Origin: Maea johnstoni
Taxonomy: Eukaryota; Annelida; Polychaeta; Spionida; Magelonidae
DNA: 64,000 bases
NCBI GenBank assembly: GCA_963942565.1
Contig: OZ012695.1
Span: 7,861,304-7,925,303, forward strand
Direction of reading: 5' to 3'
Shown one piece after another: positions 33,976-45,985 of this stretch. Each line of letters starts with the position of its first letter. Position 1 is the stretch's first letter. Below the pieces are notes generated by a model. It did not search any database, had not been told where the DNA came from, and saw nothing but the letters and a program-made list of their open reading frames with translations. The position numbers and the translations under genes were made by a program.

Positions 33976-35655
33976 CATGAGGAAAGTAAAGGTAATGGTG
34001 TTCAACATGAGGAAAGTGATGGTGTTCAACATGAGGAAAGAAATGGTGATGGTGTTCAACATGAGGAAAGTAATGATGAGGGTGTTCAACATGAGGAAAG
34101 TAATTGTAATGGTGTTCGCCATGAGGAAAGTAATGGTAATGGTGTTCGCCATGAGGAAAGTAATTGTAATGGTGTTCGCCATGAGGAAAGTAATGGTAAT
34201 CGTGTTCAACATGAGGAAAGTAATGAGGAGGATGTTCAACATGATGAAAGTAATGATAAGGGTGTTCAACATGAGCAAAGTAATGATAAGGGTGTTCAAC
34301 ATGAGCAAAGTAATGATAAGGGTGTTCAACATGAGGAAAGTAATGGTGATGGTGTTCAACATGAGGAAAGTAATGGTAAGGGTGTTCAACATGAGGAAAG
34401 TAATGATAAGGGTGTTCAACATGAGGAAAGTAATGGTGAGGGTGTTTGACATGAGGAAAGTAAAGGTGATGGTGTTCAACATGAGGAAAGTAATGATGAG
34501 GGTGTTCAACATGAGGAAAGTAATTGTAATGGTGTTCGCCATGAGGAAAGTAATTGTAATGGTGTTCGCCATAAGGAAAGTAATGGTTATCGTGTTCAAC
34601 ATGAGGAAAGTAATGAGGAGGATGTTCAACATGATGAAAGTAATGATAAGGGTGTTCAACATGAGGAAAGTAATGATAAGGGTGTTCAACATGAGGAAAG
34701 TAATGGTAATGGTGTTCAACATGAGGAAAGTAATGATGAGTGTGTTCAACATGAAGAAAGTAATGATAAGGGTGTTCAACATGAGGAAGGTAATGATGAG
34801 GGTGTTCAACATGAGGAAAGTAATGATGAGGGTGTTCAACATGAGGAAAGTAATGGTGATGGTGTTCAACACGAGGAAAGTAATGATGATGGTGTTCAAC
34901 ATGAGGAAAGTAATGATAAGGGTGTTCAACATGAGGAAAGTAATGATAAGGGTGTTCAACATGAGGAAAGTAATGGTAATGGTGTTCAACATGAGGAAAG
35001 TAATGATGAGGGTGTTCAACATGAAGAAAGTAATGATAAGGGTGTTCAACATGAGGAAGGTAATGATGAGGGTGTTCAACATGAGGAAAGTAATGGTGAT
35101 GGTGTTCAACATGAGGAAAGTAATGATGAGGGTGTTCAACATGAGGAAAGTAGTGATGAGGGTGTTCGACATGAGGAAAGTAATGATGAGGGTGTTCAAC
35201 ATGAGGAAAGTAATGGTAATGGTGTTTCAACATGAGGAAAGTAATGGTGATGGTGTTCAACATGAGGAAAGTAATGATGATGGTGTTCAACATGAGGAAA
35301 GTAATGATAAGGGTGTTCAACATGAGGAAGGTAATGATGAGGGTGTTCAACATGAAGAAAGTAATGATGAGGGTGTTCAACATGAGGAAAGTAATGATGA
35401 GGGTGTTCGACATGAGGAAAGTAATGGTGATGGTTTTCAACATGATGAAAGTAATGATAAGGGTGTTCAACATGAGGAAAGTAATGATGAGGGTGTTCAA
35501 CATGAGGAAAGTAATGATGAGGGTGTTCAACATGAGGAAAGTAATGGTGATGGTGTTCAACATGAGGAAAGTAATGATAAGGGTGTTCAACATGAGGAAA
35601 GTAATGATGAGTGTGTTCAACATGAGGAAAGTAGTGATGATGGTGTTCAACATGA
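33861..35655 (+). repeat. 30-bp minisatellite of gene C (about 60 units)
   Basis: Same 30-bp unit as in A and B. A TTTGACATGAGG stop unit occurs at 33971 and again at 34445, each followed by a similar neighbour, so it was co-amplified. A 1-bp insertion at about 35224 (GGTGTTTCAAC) shifts phase: the frame open at 33812-35752 reads RKVMMRVFNM before it and EESNDEGVQH after it. A six-unit block at 34681-34860 resembles 34951-35100. Confidence 0.93.
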
Positions 35656-35745
35656 GGTTTTCAAGCATATGATTGCATTTTTTCACCTTGATATAATTCC
35701 GATGGCATATATTATATGGACATCATGCTTTAATTCAAGAAGTTA

Positions 35746-36192
35746 CAGCTGATTCAAGCTAACAATGAGCGATAGTACAAGTTCAGGAGTATAGTCCATT
35801 CACTCTGCACAAAAGATTGATAGACCCTACAGGTGGACGTGTGACCTCTACATGTCCACTTGTAAAGTACACTGATGGGTTCTGCGAGTAGCCCAGTAAG
35901 TTTTCTGGGTCACAGAGTAGGGGGGCTCCCCAGGGGTTTCATATCTCAAGTACCACAATCTCTACATCTTATTTTAGACTACTAGTGTCCCATGTACCAA
36001 TTGCCCCTTCAGTTCCCCCTATGTTCGAGTTCTCCTCACTCCGTGGCTGCTAACCACAAACTGACCCTGATTTCTATAAGTGCACAGGTGAGCTTGAATT
36101 GAACATCAATAGCGGACAGACCTGTTCTTACAGGCACACACTTGAAACTTACAAACCCATTCACTTTGCTCATTGTTAGCTTGAATCAGCTA
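35746..36192. mobile_element. Tc1/mariner-like MITE (447 bp, TA target)
   Basis: The ends are inverted repeats of about 27 bp: CAGCTGATTCAAGCTAACAA on the left and the complement on the right, with one terminal mismatch. TA flanks both sides (35744-35745 and 36193-36194). No transposase inside. Its left end supplies the TGA (35750-35752) that closes the long open frame through the C array. Confidence 0.75.
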
Positions 36193-36194
36193 TA

Positions 36195-36655
36195 ATACAT
36201 GTTTGTAGTTGTAATCTGAGTGTATTGTTGTCTCCCTTGAAAAATAGGACACCAAAAAATTTACAATTGCCAATTTTGGGCATTCAATTTCTAAATTCTG
36301 GCAAAGACTACATCCATACACTGTATTGCTTAGATCCTGAGCAAAAGCCCATGTCATTGATTCTCAAAGAGGGCAATAGCGAGATATCTGTATTGAAGGG
36401 GGGTCTTCTGGTGAGGAAGTTTAGAGATCTATCTATAAATGTTCATCCTATTCATGAAGATGCTATTCATATGTGATGGTTCTAGAAATTAATGAGGCGA
36501 GACAATGTTTATCTGTTGTATAGAAAAGTTCCCTTGAATGTGTTAAGATGATTGTAAAGTTTTACGCAAGTATTGTGGTACTCGCAAAAGATGGAGAGTC
36601 AGCGGGTGATTATGATATAGATGGAGGGTTATGCACAATGGCATAATTGGATGTA
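36195..36655. other. Unique 3' flank of gene C
   Basis: No match to the gene B 3' flank was recognised. An 83-residue ORF (36225-36476, plus) resembles nothing I know and has no supporting signal. Confidence 0.4.
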
Positions 36656-37075
36656 TTTACTTTACTTGTAATTGTGCAATGGAAAGCGCTATTAACAGAC
36701 ATTGTGGAATAAAACATCAAATAAGACAGGTGGCATGACCTATACCATGTCAATTGAAAAGTTAACATTGAAAATACCAGAAAATCCATAAAACACTATG
36801 ACACAGACATTTATTTGACAACTTAAGTGTCAAAGTGCGAACATTGCTGTCATTACGAATTTGGGTTATGCGCCAATTTTAGTACAGTGTATTATGCTTA
36901 GTCACCTGACACCAACAACAATTTATACTGCCACATTGTGCACATATAAGGCTATGTGACTGTTCTTGTATAAAAGGAGTGAGAGACGCCTCTCCTCTCA
37001 GTCCATTCTCTGGACTCATGGGAGTCTTGACATGATATATGAAGGAACAAATAAAGTTTCAATATAAAAGTAGAC
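36656..37075 (+). promoter_or_regulatory. Conserved 3' end of gene C with AATAAA signal
   Basis: It matches 18330-18740 of gene B (words AATAAGACAGGTGGCATGAC and TTTATTTGACAACTTAAGTG). AATAAA is at 37050-37055. Probable transcript end shortly after. Confidence 0.55.
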
Positions 37076-37154
37076 TACAAGCGTTATTGTTGTTGATAAA
37101 TAGTTTATTATCCAATCCAGATTAATGTAATCATTACATATAAATACGGTATAA

Positions 37155-37360
37155 AAGGGCCACTGCCTGCTACCTGTCTCTCACCACTGACTGGGTTCAA
37201 ATCCCGGTCAGAGCATGTGAGAAAGTTGGCAGTGACTTGGGGTTAGGCAGTACATTTTTGGGGGGTACTAAGGTTTCCTCCAGTTACAACTGGCTTGTCA
37301 CAACTTAGCCGCAAATGCCATTCAGGGTAAACAATCTGGCAGCCGTAAAGGCTAATAATG
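37155..37360 (+). mobile_element. SINE-like fragment with tRNA-type B box
   Basis: It contains CTGGGTTCAAATCCCGGTC, which fits an RNA polymerase III B box (GGTTCAAATCC), followed by a GGTTTCCTCC motif seen in many tRNA-derived SINEs. A related, more decayed piece is at 47085-47300. The ends are unclear. Confidence 0.5.
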
Positions 37361-40300
37361 GACCATACAATCATAAAATACATTCAAATATATTATACAA
37401 TTGAAATCAAACGTCATCATGAAATGCAATACAATAATATAAATCTGGTCAGCCTTGAAGGCTTACTGTGTGTCAGATACATAAAAGTTTTTTCACTCCT
37501 AAATACTAGTATGCTATCCCTAATCAAATCTACCATCGAGCCAGCTGAGTTCATGTAAAATAGTATATCAGAACTAGAATGGTTATTAATGAATCTGATT
37601 AGCATTTAACACTTTCGACCTATTATACATGCTGGTGAGACACACTACTGCAGATTTCAATAGATCATCTGATTGGAATATATCTCTAAGTTGCTTTAAT
37701 CCAGTAAGCTCAGTGAAATGCCGATGATGAACATTTGCCTGGTGTAAAATAGAGTAGATTTGAATTATTGAAGTATTTTAGAAGTATTTTAATTAGAGCT
37801 GCAATCACAACGGGAGATCAACTCATGAGCTCACCACCATTTTGACTCATGAGCTCACGGATGTGTGGTTTTTAAAAAGAAATATTGATTATTTATCCCA
37901 GCAATTAAGAATAAAATACTTACAGATGGAGATTTATTAACATGTTTATTTCATTTTAAAATGTGCTGTTGAGGTACAAATGCCAGTATAACACAAAACA
38001 ATGCCAGTATACCTTGGGGATTGTAAACAAAACCTGACAGTGATAAGCAGTAATAAGGTGTTCTGTGTTAGGTTTGTGTTCCCTACATAGACGAGTCGAC
38101 CACTCCAGCTCGAGCTCAGCTTGTCCGGCTTCAGTGATCAAGCCACTGGAGTTTGTGAGCGGTGAGTGCAGCTCTTATTTGGGGAGTAGCAAATTGCTGT
38201 CCAATTTTTCTAAGAAGAAAATTGAACAATTAATCTCAGGATATGTATTCCATGGGCACAGCATGCATTGAATATGGTAGGCTATGAACTTAGCCAACTT
38301 AACTGCAATATGGCAAAAAAGTGGTGAAAAACAAGCACATGCAATATCACCTATCATACGCATACGCTCGTTATCAAAGTAATAAATCTCCATCTAAAGC
38401 ACTGATTTCTGGCCAAAAAACACCCCTTATTTTAAAAACGCTGACTTTTTCCTCAGAATAAACACCCCTTCTTTTATCAAAACACTGGCATTGGATGAAC
38501 GGGAACACATATTTTAACTTTAGATTTTATAATCCTCTGGCTGGTTGGCGGCAGCAAACTAGGAAGCCAAGTCACTTCGGGAGTCACTCGGTGTCAGAGC
38601 CGCGTATATTTTGTGGATTGTAAGGGAATTTTCACCGCCTATTCTTCGTACCTGGGTTCAAAAAGTACCCTTCTTTTACAAAATCGGGGACATGCGGAGG
38701 TCTTAAAGAAGACCCCTTCTTCCGCGAAATATGTAACACAGGTGCGGCCCCCCTCTGTACCTGAGTGACCCTCCCTTGGCAGTGTGTTTTATCTTTTCAT
38801 GCCCAACTATTTCTGCTTTAACGTCTGAAATATACTAGGTGAATCCAATCCCCTACCTCAATTCAGAGACTTTCTGAAAAACTGCTGTTTACAACCAGAT
38901 TTTTAATGCTGCCTAGCAATTGACACTCAGCACATTTTATAGTTGTTTATATTTTTATTCTTTAGTACGGTAATTTATCCGGGGTAAATATTGTGTATCG
39001 GAGAATTATATTAAAAACATATCTAGAATAAATATTTTGATTATATTAAGATTAATGGGAATGGATTTATTATTTTATTTACGATATTGGGATCCTTATT
39101 TAATCGATAACGTAACGTTTTACCAAATTTTTCAACTTTACTTTTAACTCGTTATATGCTATGAAATTAATCCTAAGGCTTAGTGAGTCCATTAAATACT
39201 AGTAATCAATCTCGAATAATGCACACCTTTATTATATAAAACATCACCAACCAATATAATACATTTGTCAAACAATTGTCTATTTACTTGTAATCGCATT
39301 TTATCATCAACTCCACTCTAATTCTAGCTGCTTATTGGTCAATGTCTTCATTATACTGAACTTTATTGGGCTTCTAACATTGCTTTTATCAATCATCAAT
39401 GTTAGGAGCCCAATATTAATCCCCTGTACTGGCACTCTAACAATGCTTTTCACAATGTTTATTGTTAGGACCCCAATACATGTATACTCATACTACTTCC
39501 AATAGTTTAAGGCAATTGTGTCCTCATACTGTAGTAACAGTGGGATTTCAAAATCGTGGCCACTGTCGGTTGATTGCAATCTGCTGAAAATTGTTTTTTT
39601 TTTGTATTAAATACACTATTTGCGCATTATAATCTCGACAATATTCAAATTTCGAGAGTGAGATAACATAGAGATAAATGCAAATGCAAGTATACAATGT
39701 TGTTATCGGTCCCATGCCATTTATTGTGTACCAGGTGTAAAATGTTGGGAGGTTCGAGTGTGAGGACACCGAAGGTGCTCTGTGGACGATCTCAATTTTT
39801 GACACCTTTATACATTGTATAAAGGATTGTAACGGGTGTGATAAGAAAACAGACAAAACACGTTTTTCCTTTATTTTTTCATACTGTGGCAGGCACCTGT
39901 TTTTTAACCAGTTGGTTTTTATCAATATTGATTGCAAATCCGGATACCACTCTGAACCAACGAATAATTTTCTATGGTATCAAAAGCTTTAGCAAAGTCT
40001 ACAACCATTTTTCCCCTGTAAAACGAATCTTTAAATCCAGTTGTCTTTATTGATTATGCCATTTTATGTGTATTTTTAGGAGAAACAAGTGACCTTCCTG
40101 ATTCACTTTTAATCAAATTCCCTACATCCAAGTATTTTCTCATTTTGGATTCCACTCACATTTACTAGGAATTGGCCAAAAAACAGTTCCGCTAAATCAG
40201 GAGAATTTTTGTTTTTTGCTAAATTTACACATTCTTTGGTTTGAGCAATACCTAAGCAATCATAAAAAAAAAAAATAATGATTCTAGCGCCCATATGACC

Positions 40301-40430
40301 TAGTAATTATACAGGCTGGAGCTTGTAAAAATATGTCGCTGAAATGGAACCGAGGTGCAATATAACTAATTTATTTATGATAATTTACATTCCCATATTT
40401 ATCTGGCCAGATAACCTGTGTTCAGAAAAC
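37361..40430. other. Non-coding stretch
   Basis: AT-rich, no supported exon. It holds an imperfect hairpin at 39365-39411 (arms CTAACATTG / CAATGTTAG) with a related hairpin at about 39433-39475, and a palindromic ACTCATGAGCTCAC pair at about 37822-37860. Short ORFs lack conservation or motif evidence. Confidence 0.4.
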
Positions 40431-40439
40431 ATATCAACA

Positions 40440-41720
40440 TGATTGTGGTGATGACCTACAATATAAGACGCTTGCATGGGTTATTGAGCATCCATCCCTT
40501 AAATGGTAGCTTCAGATCAGCGGTAATCTGATCCTCAAGACAGCGTCAGAATCGCGCATCTATGTCAACACATCGTCAAAGGCAACCTGCATATCTAAAA
40601 TAGGTGCTGTTTCATGACGTCACAGTGATCTCGCGCACATTTGCTCCTGCGTGGGACTACAAGCTTGTCACCACATTCCTACCCTTACTAATTTAGAAAG
40701 TGGCAACTTTCCAGGCTGAGGAATAAAATCAATGATTCACAAATGAATCAATTGTATGATGGTTCCAACAGGTTTGATGAACATTGGTCCATACTTCTGT
40801 AGAGATCCGCTGCGTAACAATTCCAATTGATCTGATGAAAATCGGTTTCAAAACTATGTACACTTTTTATATTTTCCAGTCAAGTCAACTCATCAATGCT
40901 GTTTAACTTCATAGCCTTCTGGTGACATATATGCAAAACTTCTTGGATTCTTTCTCCCTTGACTCTTGCGATATATATCCCAACTTGCAGGGCCATCTAG
41001 GGATCACTGGTTTTCGAGGAGGAAGGTGAACATGACAGGAGAAAATGAGGTGCATCAATTTCTAAAACTAGACGATGGAGCTCGAGAGGTGCACACCTGA
41101 CCACTTCAGCAACAGATTTCACGTTCTTGTATGTGCAGACAGGAGTAACATCGATGAAGGCAAACAGAAATCTTGGTATCCAAAGTAGCAAATCCAGCCA
41201 TCCCTGCACATGGATCTTAGTGCCTGTTGGTAGTTCCTCTTTAGCTGTATGAAAGCCGTTGTTGCCCACTTTAAATGAGTGAATGACGACTGTCTTGTTT
41301 AGCTTCACCGCCAATGGAAGTTTTTTCCTGCATACAGTACGCTGCTGTCTTTTATGATGATTCTGGATATTTTCCATGGAATAATCTAAACCCATTTCTC
41401 TGATGGTGACAATTTTCTTATGTTTCCCTACCACTTACAGAATGTAGGACCCAATCTTGGCTTGCTGTGCCAAATGTGGTGATGACCTATGATATGAAAT
41501 GCTTGAATGGGTTATTGTGCATTCATTTCTTGAACTGCCGCTTCAGAGCAGCGGTAAATCCTCGAGACAGCAACGGAATCACCCATCTATGTCACCACAT
41601 CGTCAAAGGTAAACTGCATGTTTAGAATGGTGCCGTTTTGTGATGTCACAGTAATCTTGGCTCGCGCACATTCACTCTCATGTGAGACTATGAGCTCAAG
41701 CTTGTCACCACATGATGATA
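40440..41720 (-). pseudogene. TatD-like DNase (TATDN2-like) pseudogene with duplicated segment
   Basis: On the minus strand, 41434-40997 encodes about 145 residues of a TatD-type metal-dependent hydrolase: EMGLDYS (metal-binding Glu region), LAVKLNKTVVIHS (metal-binding His), KIHVQGW, and LVLEIDAPHFL (the ETDAP-type Asp). The N-terminal HxH region is not intact: a TAA lies directly upstream of the open stretch. The block at about 41455-41720 is repeated at 40435-40690 (shared ATGGGTTATTG and ACATCGTCAAAGG), so part of the locus is duplicated. No complete reading frame remains. TatD proteins are deoxyribonucleases in DNA repair or degradation; this copy is very probably dead. Confidence 0.65.
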
Positions 41721-41729
41721 ATCAGATTT

Positions 41730-42890
41730 ATTATCATAAGTAAGCCTGCATGAATTCATCTTTCTTTTGATATTTTAATTGCAAACGTATATCATTGTAT
41801 TTAACCTTTTGTTCAAAGCTCATGCAGCAAGCAGGGCAAAGCCCCACAGCAAATTTGCGTTTATGACTATCAACATATGAACAGACATACTTACACCTTG
41901 AAAAATGTGTCCCCGACTGTCTCAGTTTCAGGACTAAAACTGACACAAAATTTGCATTATGCAGCTATTTGAGCAACTTGCTTCCATGACCTCTATCGGC
42001 AGAATATGGCAAAGAATGACCTCATGATGAGATGGCATCCCGGTATAGTTTACAAAGTCGTAACTTTGTGACTGCTAGATATTATTCGCCTTTCAGTGGG
42101 TCAATTCTTTATGTGTGTAAGATCATTAGAAAAAACACAGTTCATGCTCATTCTACTTGTTTATCAATTCCATTTAAAATCTATTGTGAAATGACTTTTT
42201 TGTGACAGGTTGAACTTGTAGTAATTTTTTTGCCATCGGTCAATCGCTACTCATACTGTGCAGTTATTGCACAAATAAAGCTCACATCAAGGTTTTCCAA
42301 TATGTTTACCTGAAGTATGAGCAAAAGAATCACGTCACGGATAAGTCATAATTTTGTGACTGCATTTGAAGGGGAATGCAGAATTAGTATTGATCTGCGG
42401 CAGCATTAAAAGCTTTGCTTTTTAACCAGATTTGCCAACCTTAATCAAAGAATTAACCTCTTTTTACCATTTGGTTGTACCAGAGAAATACATCCCCTTG
42501 ATCCGCAACCCCATAGGCACAGCATGCTAGTACCTAGGGTATGTGCGCCTCAGGTTACGCGGTGTAGTCTAGGGAAGCAGCAATTTCAGTCTGACCCAGG
42601 GCCTGTGAAACCAGCAGGCAGCCAATCCTGGGGTACACAGGTTATCTATGACTTATAGTGGTGTGAGGCAGCGAAATTTGATGATGCATGCACAGTGCCC
42701 ACTCCCTCTGCTGTCTACTACTCTCAGGTTGTACTGATCATATAAATGGAATGATTACTATAGGAAATTTGTCATGCACCACTATGTCCAACAAATTTAT
42801 CTATTGATTTTTGAGCATATTAATAAAAGTTCTGACTTTATTTTTTCTTTCGTCATTACCTAGGAGCTTTTGTTCCTGTCACACCTAAAA
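41730..42890. other. Non-coding stretch
   Basis: No supported exon, RNA gene or element was seen. Confidence 0.35.
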
Positions 42891-43545
42891 CATCGTAGTT
42901 TTAATGGGCCCAGTTAACAATAGATGGCGTTACATGTATGATGTTTTGACTCACTTCTCCCGAGGTAGTATAGTGCGACAGAGCACTTCCAACTTTCCGC
43001 ACTCGGTCGTGAGGCCGCTTGCATCATTTTCAACCACAACAAAGAATTCAACTGTGAAACTGGCAACTGGGCCGAGTCAACTGTGAAGAACACTATCAGT
43101 ACATGGATATTTATACTGCGGGAAAACCACACGGAACTATGCTGGTGGAATGTAAAATGCTTCCCGCGTGTGGGGACGGCCCTTGATCGTGCTTTCTGAG
43201 CTTGAAAGTACTTCGGATTTTCCAGTTAACCTACAGGGAAGTTCTGTGGCTTCATCATCGTATTCGTAAGCGTTTGTCATCTGCCGTTGAAGAAGAAGTT
43301 GTCGAATATTGAACCGCACTCTCTCTCACAGCACTATACGTTACCTCTGAACCTAGTCTAGTGTGTGGGTGCGAGTGGAGTTCACCCGAAGTGAATTTCA
43401 GTTCGATTACGGTTCAAACTGGGGACTTTCGAAAACTGATATATAGATACTACTATTACTACTGAATGTGCCAATTACTTGAATCATCATGCTGAACCTA
43501 AGTGCTCGTCATACATATTTTGACATACGGGTGTGAATTCATATC
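42891..43545 (+). promoter_or_regulatory. Possible promoter and 5' leader of coiled-coil gene
   Basis: Local GC and CpG content rise against the AT-rich surroundings from about 42900, and continue into the open exon. No TATA box or initiator can be named. The location upstream of 43546 is the only argument. Confidence 0.25.
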
Positions 43546-44331
43546 ATGCACCTCTATATTCGTACGAGTGAATTTACCAAGGAAATAACTGAAGTGACCC
43601 TGAAAGATGGCTGTGTTCCGGTGATTAATGAGCACATACCAGTTCCTGCGAACTCTGGAAAAATAGAACCAGCCGTTTGGTTCAAAGTACTTGTCCTCGA
43701 TTCGGTCAGTATCGACTGTGTTCGCAGAGTCATCAAGTGGAATACAGAAGACGTTGGGAGACCACGCTTTGACGACACTTTGTACAGCGGAAAACGAAGC
43801 AGGATGTCGCGACAGTTGTACAGCGAGGGAGAATGTTATGATTTTGAGTCAAATTTGGACGAGCTTTTTGACACTGCTCAAAGTCTGGTCCAAAATTATG
43901 CAGGGCTCAAAATATCGCAAAATGATTTCAATGAAACAGTGTTGCGCCTCTTGCACTGTTACATCCTCCCGGCAATCAAGTTGCGAGTTGAGGACCTGGA
44001 AAAGGTGGAAGAAGCTCACCGAGAGGTTACCGAACATGTGTCCCTACTAGACCAGGAAATTGTACAGAAAAATAATAGTGTTCAAATAACTAAAATGTCG
44101 CTGGACGATCAGCGACGCCGTCTCCTAGGAGAACTAGCATTAGGCAAAGTAGTGAAGACACCTCCTTTAGAAATGATCCAACTTCTGCAAACCCACCTGG
44201 AACGTGATCTGCATGTGTGTGGGGAACGCCTGAATGATGCACAGGATGAGGTGAATGCAATGAGGGAACGAGTTCAGGAAGGGAAGAACAGCGAAACTGA
44301 ACTGCAGGACAAAAGACGTAAAAGAGATAAG
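43546..44331 (+). CDS. First coding exon of an unrecognised coiled-coil protein
   Basis: A 262-codon exon starts at ATG 43546, with an in-frame TGA 12 bases upstream, and ends at AAG before GTAAAT (donor GT at 44332-44333, phase 0). The uninterrupted frame continues only 11 codons into the presumed intron. Residues 1-70 look like a compact mixed fold (PAVWFKVLVLD). Residues about 95-150 are helical (NLDELFDTAQSLVQNYAG). Residues about 150-262 are rich in Glu, Lys, Arg and Leu with coiled-coil spacing (VEDLEKVEEAHREV; LEMIQLLQTHLERDLHV). Base composition is higher in GC than its neighbours. I do not recognise the family. The 3' exons are not securely identified; 50196-50274 and 52951-53193 are weak candidates. 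Confidence 0.7.
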
Positions 44332-44683
44332 GTAAATTTTATGAATACTTACAATTATAAAATATAAACCCATTGATGGGACATAGAATAGAATGGGCAC
44401 CCCCTATCCATACTGGTCCTGGAGGTAAGGAGAGTAGGTTTGAGGAATGGGGGTTAGGTTGATTGGTTGAGGTTGAGTGTAATCAGGGAGAGTGGTTGGT
44501 TTGGTTGGCTTCAAAGATATTGGGAATGGATGGGTTATAGTATAGTATAATATAGTATAAGCATTGATTATTTTTATTATCAAACATAAACAAAATAAAA
44601 CCAACTATCTTAGGTTGTCTCTTTTTGGAGTACTTGGGTGGCTCTGAAAAGAGCCGTTGGGTTTGTAGAGCCATTTGGGATGA
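44332..44683. other. Presumed intron start of coiled-coil gene
   Basis: It begins with the GTAAAT donor. A/T-rich with GGTTG words; nothing coding seen on the plus strand. Confidence 0.35.
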
Positions 44684-45098
44684 TTATGCTGGGTACTGTT
44701 GAGAGATATGTAGAAGTATGTTGTCAAACATGTCTTCTTTACCAAACCTATCTTCCCACATAAACTGGTCAAGATAGGATGGTAACATGTGTGCCTGCGT
44801 GCCATTCATGTTCTTAAAGTAGCGCTTTTTCCTACCCCAATATGATTCTATGGCCTGTGTATGTACACCAGTTTCAGGGTCAACAAAGTATTCACTGTGG
44901 TTGACACTAGCGTAGGTGTAATTTTGATTATTTGCAAGTTGAGCATATGCTCTCCATTGGTCTGAATAGATAATTGATCCAGGAGCTACATGCCTCTCAA
45001 TTATTGGAATGAGAGTAGCAGCATCTCTGCGATCAACTATTTCCATATATCCGCGGACGGGTTTGAAGCTGGTATCAACCATACCAAACACCCAAACC
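44684..45098 (-). mobile_element. Merlin/ISXO2-type transposase C-terminal part
   Basis: On the minus strand about 135 residues match the ISXO2-like DDE transposase domain found in Merlin DNA transposons and bacterial IS1595/IS1016 elements: WVFGMVD, PIIERHVAPGSIIYSDQWRAY (second catalytic Asp), VNHSEYFVDPETGVHTQAIE (third catalytic residue, Glu), then WGRKKRYFK. The C-terminus looks complete. The first catalytic Asp should lie upstream and was not found. The open frame begins just after an acceptor-like TTAATATCAG (about 45099-45108), so the N-terminal part may be on another exon or lost. It could be an old element or a host gene derived from one. Confidence 0.7.
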
Positions 45099-45635
45099 TG
45101 ATATTAATTTCAAATTACCTTTGATGTTAATTAATATCAAATTACCTTTGATCTTAGGTATGCTCCAGATGTGAATGGTTTAATTCTCACCCTCACATCT
45201 TTGTCAAATTCTTCATATACTGTATTTAAAGGTCATCCATCTCCACATGGGAGCGGCCTGCTCTAGATAATAACTATGTGTTAGAAGACTTCCCACACAA
45301 TCTGCCCCCATGCACCTATGTTGAAGGTTTAGGGTTTGTATCTCACTTAGGGCACAGTTGGCGAGAAAGTACACAGTGACTTGTGTTAGAAGGTGTTTTC
45401 TCTGGGTACACAACTTTTCTAAATACCCTTAACTTCTGGCTTATCACAATCTACAGAGAAAGTAGTACTTACTTAATGATATTTTACTGTATACGAAATA
45501 GAGGATGGTGGTCTCACTTTAAGGTAACAACCTACTTCATAAAGAGTTATGTTGTGCAATGCTTATTAGAATGTTGTGTATTAGGAGTTGTTCCACAAGT
45601 TGCAAGTCGACCCAGTATGCTATCTCTAGAGAGAG

Positions 45636-45842
45636 TTAACCCATGTTGATACTTTTGACAATAACTTGTAAATCAAGAATAGTTTTATAGAAATATTTGA
45701 AGAAGAGTTGTTGCCTTGTTGGTAATCATTAAATGATCTGAAGAACATTTCTCCTTCAAATAGTTTTTAATACGCTTTTGGCTGTAAGGTTTTACTAAAA
45801 TTGTAAGGCTTATTTTGGCCACTCAGAGCATTAATGGGTTAA
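45636..45842. mobile_element. TTAA-flanked MITE, family 2
   Basis: 207 bp, begins TTAACCCATG and ends AATGGGTTAA. The interior holds AAGGCTTATTTTGGCC. Related ends are at 22914, 51305, 61911-62113 and 62505-62721. Confidence 0.75.
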
Positions 45843-45985
45843 GCACTTTGGATTATTATTGTGGTAAAAGCGAAGATTGGAGAGAAGCCATCAGGCAACA
45901 TTAAAGTGTTTTGGTGATTTTGTCTGGCAATAGGGATAATGTCTGTCTAGATCTAGGTACAAATATACACACAACCTATCCACCC

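Noticed and set aside
33854-35686. 610- and 453-codon minus-strand ORFs over the C array
   Set aside because: Same compositional effect of the repeat; the sequence switches between two antisense repeat frames at indels.
36225-36476. 83-codon ORF downstream of gene C
   Set aside because: No homology recognised, no splice signals, no copy in gene B flank.
37155-37360. A functional tRNA gene
   Set aside because: Only a B-box-like word is clear; there is no complete cloverleaf or A box at proper spacing, so SINE-like is the better reading.
40997-41434. Intact TatD nuclease gene
   Set aside because: The N-terminal metal-binding HxH part is missing from the frame, a stop lies directly upstream, and there is no ATG at the start of the open stretch.
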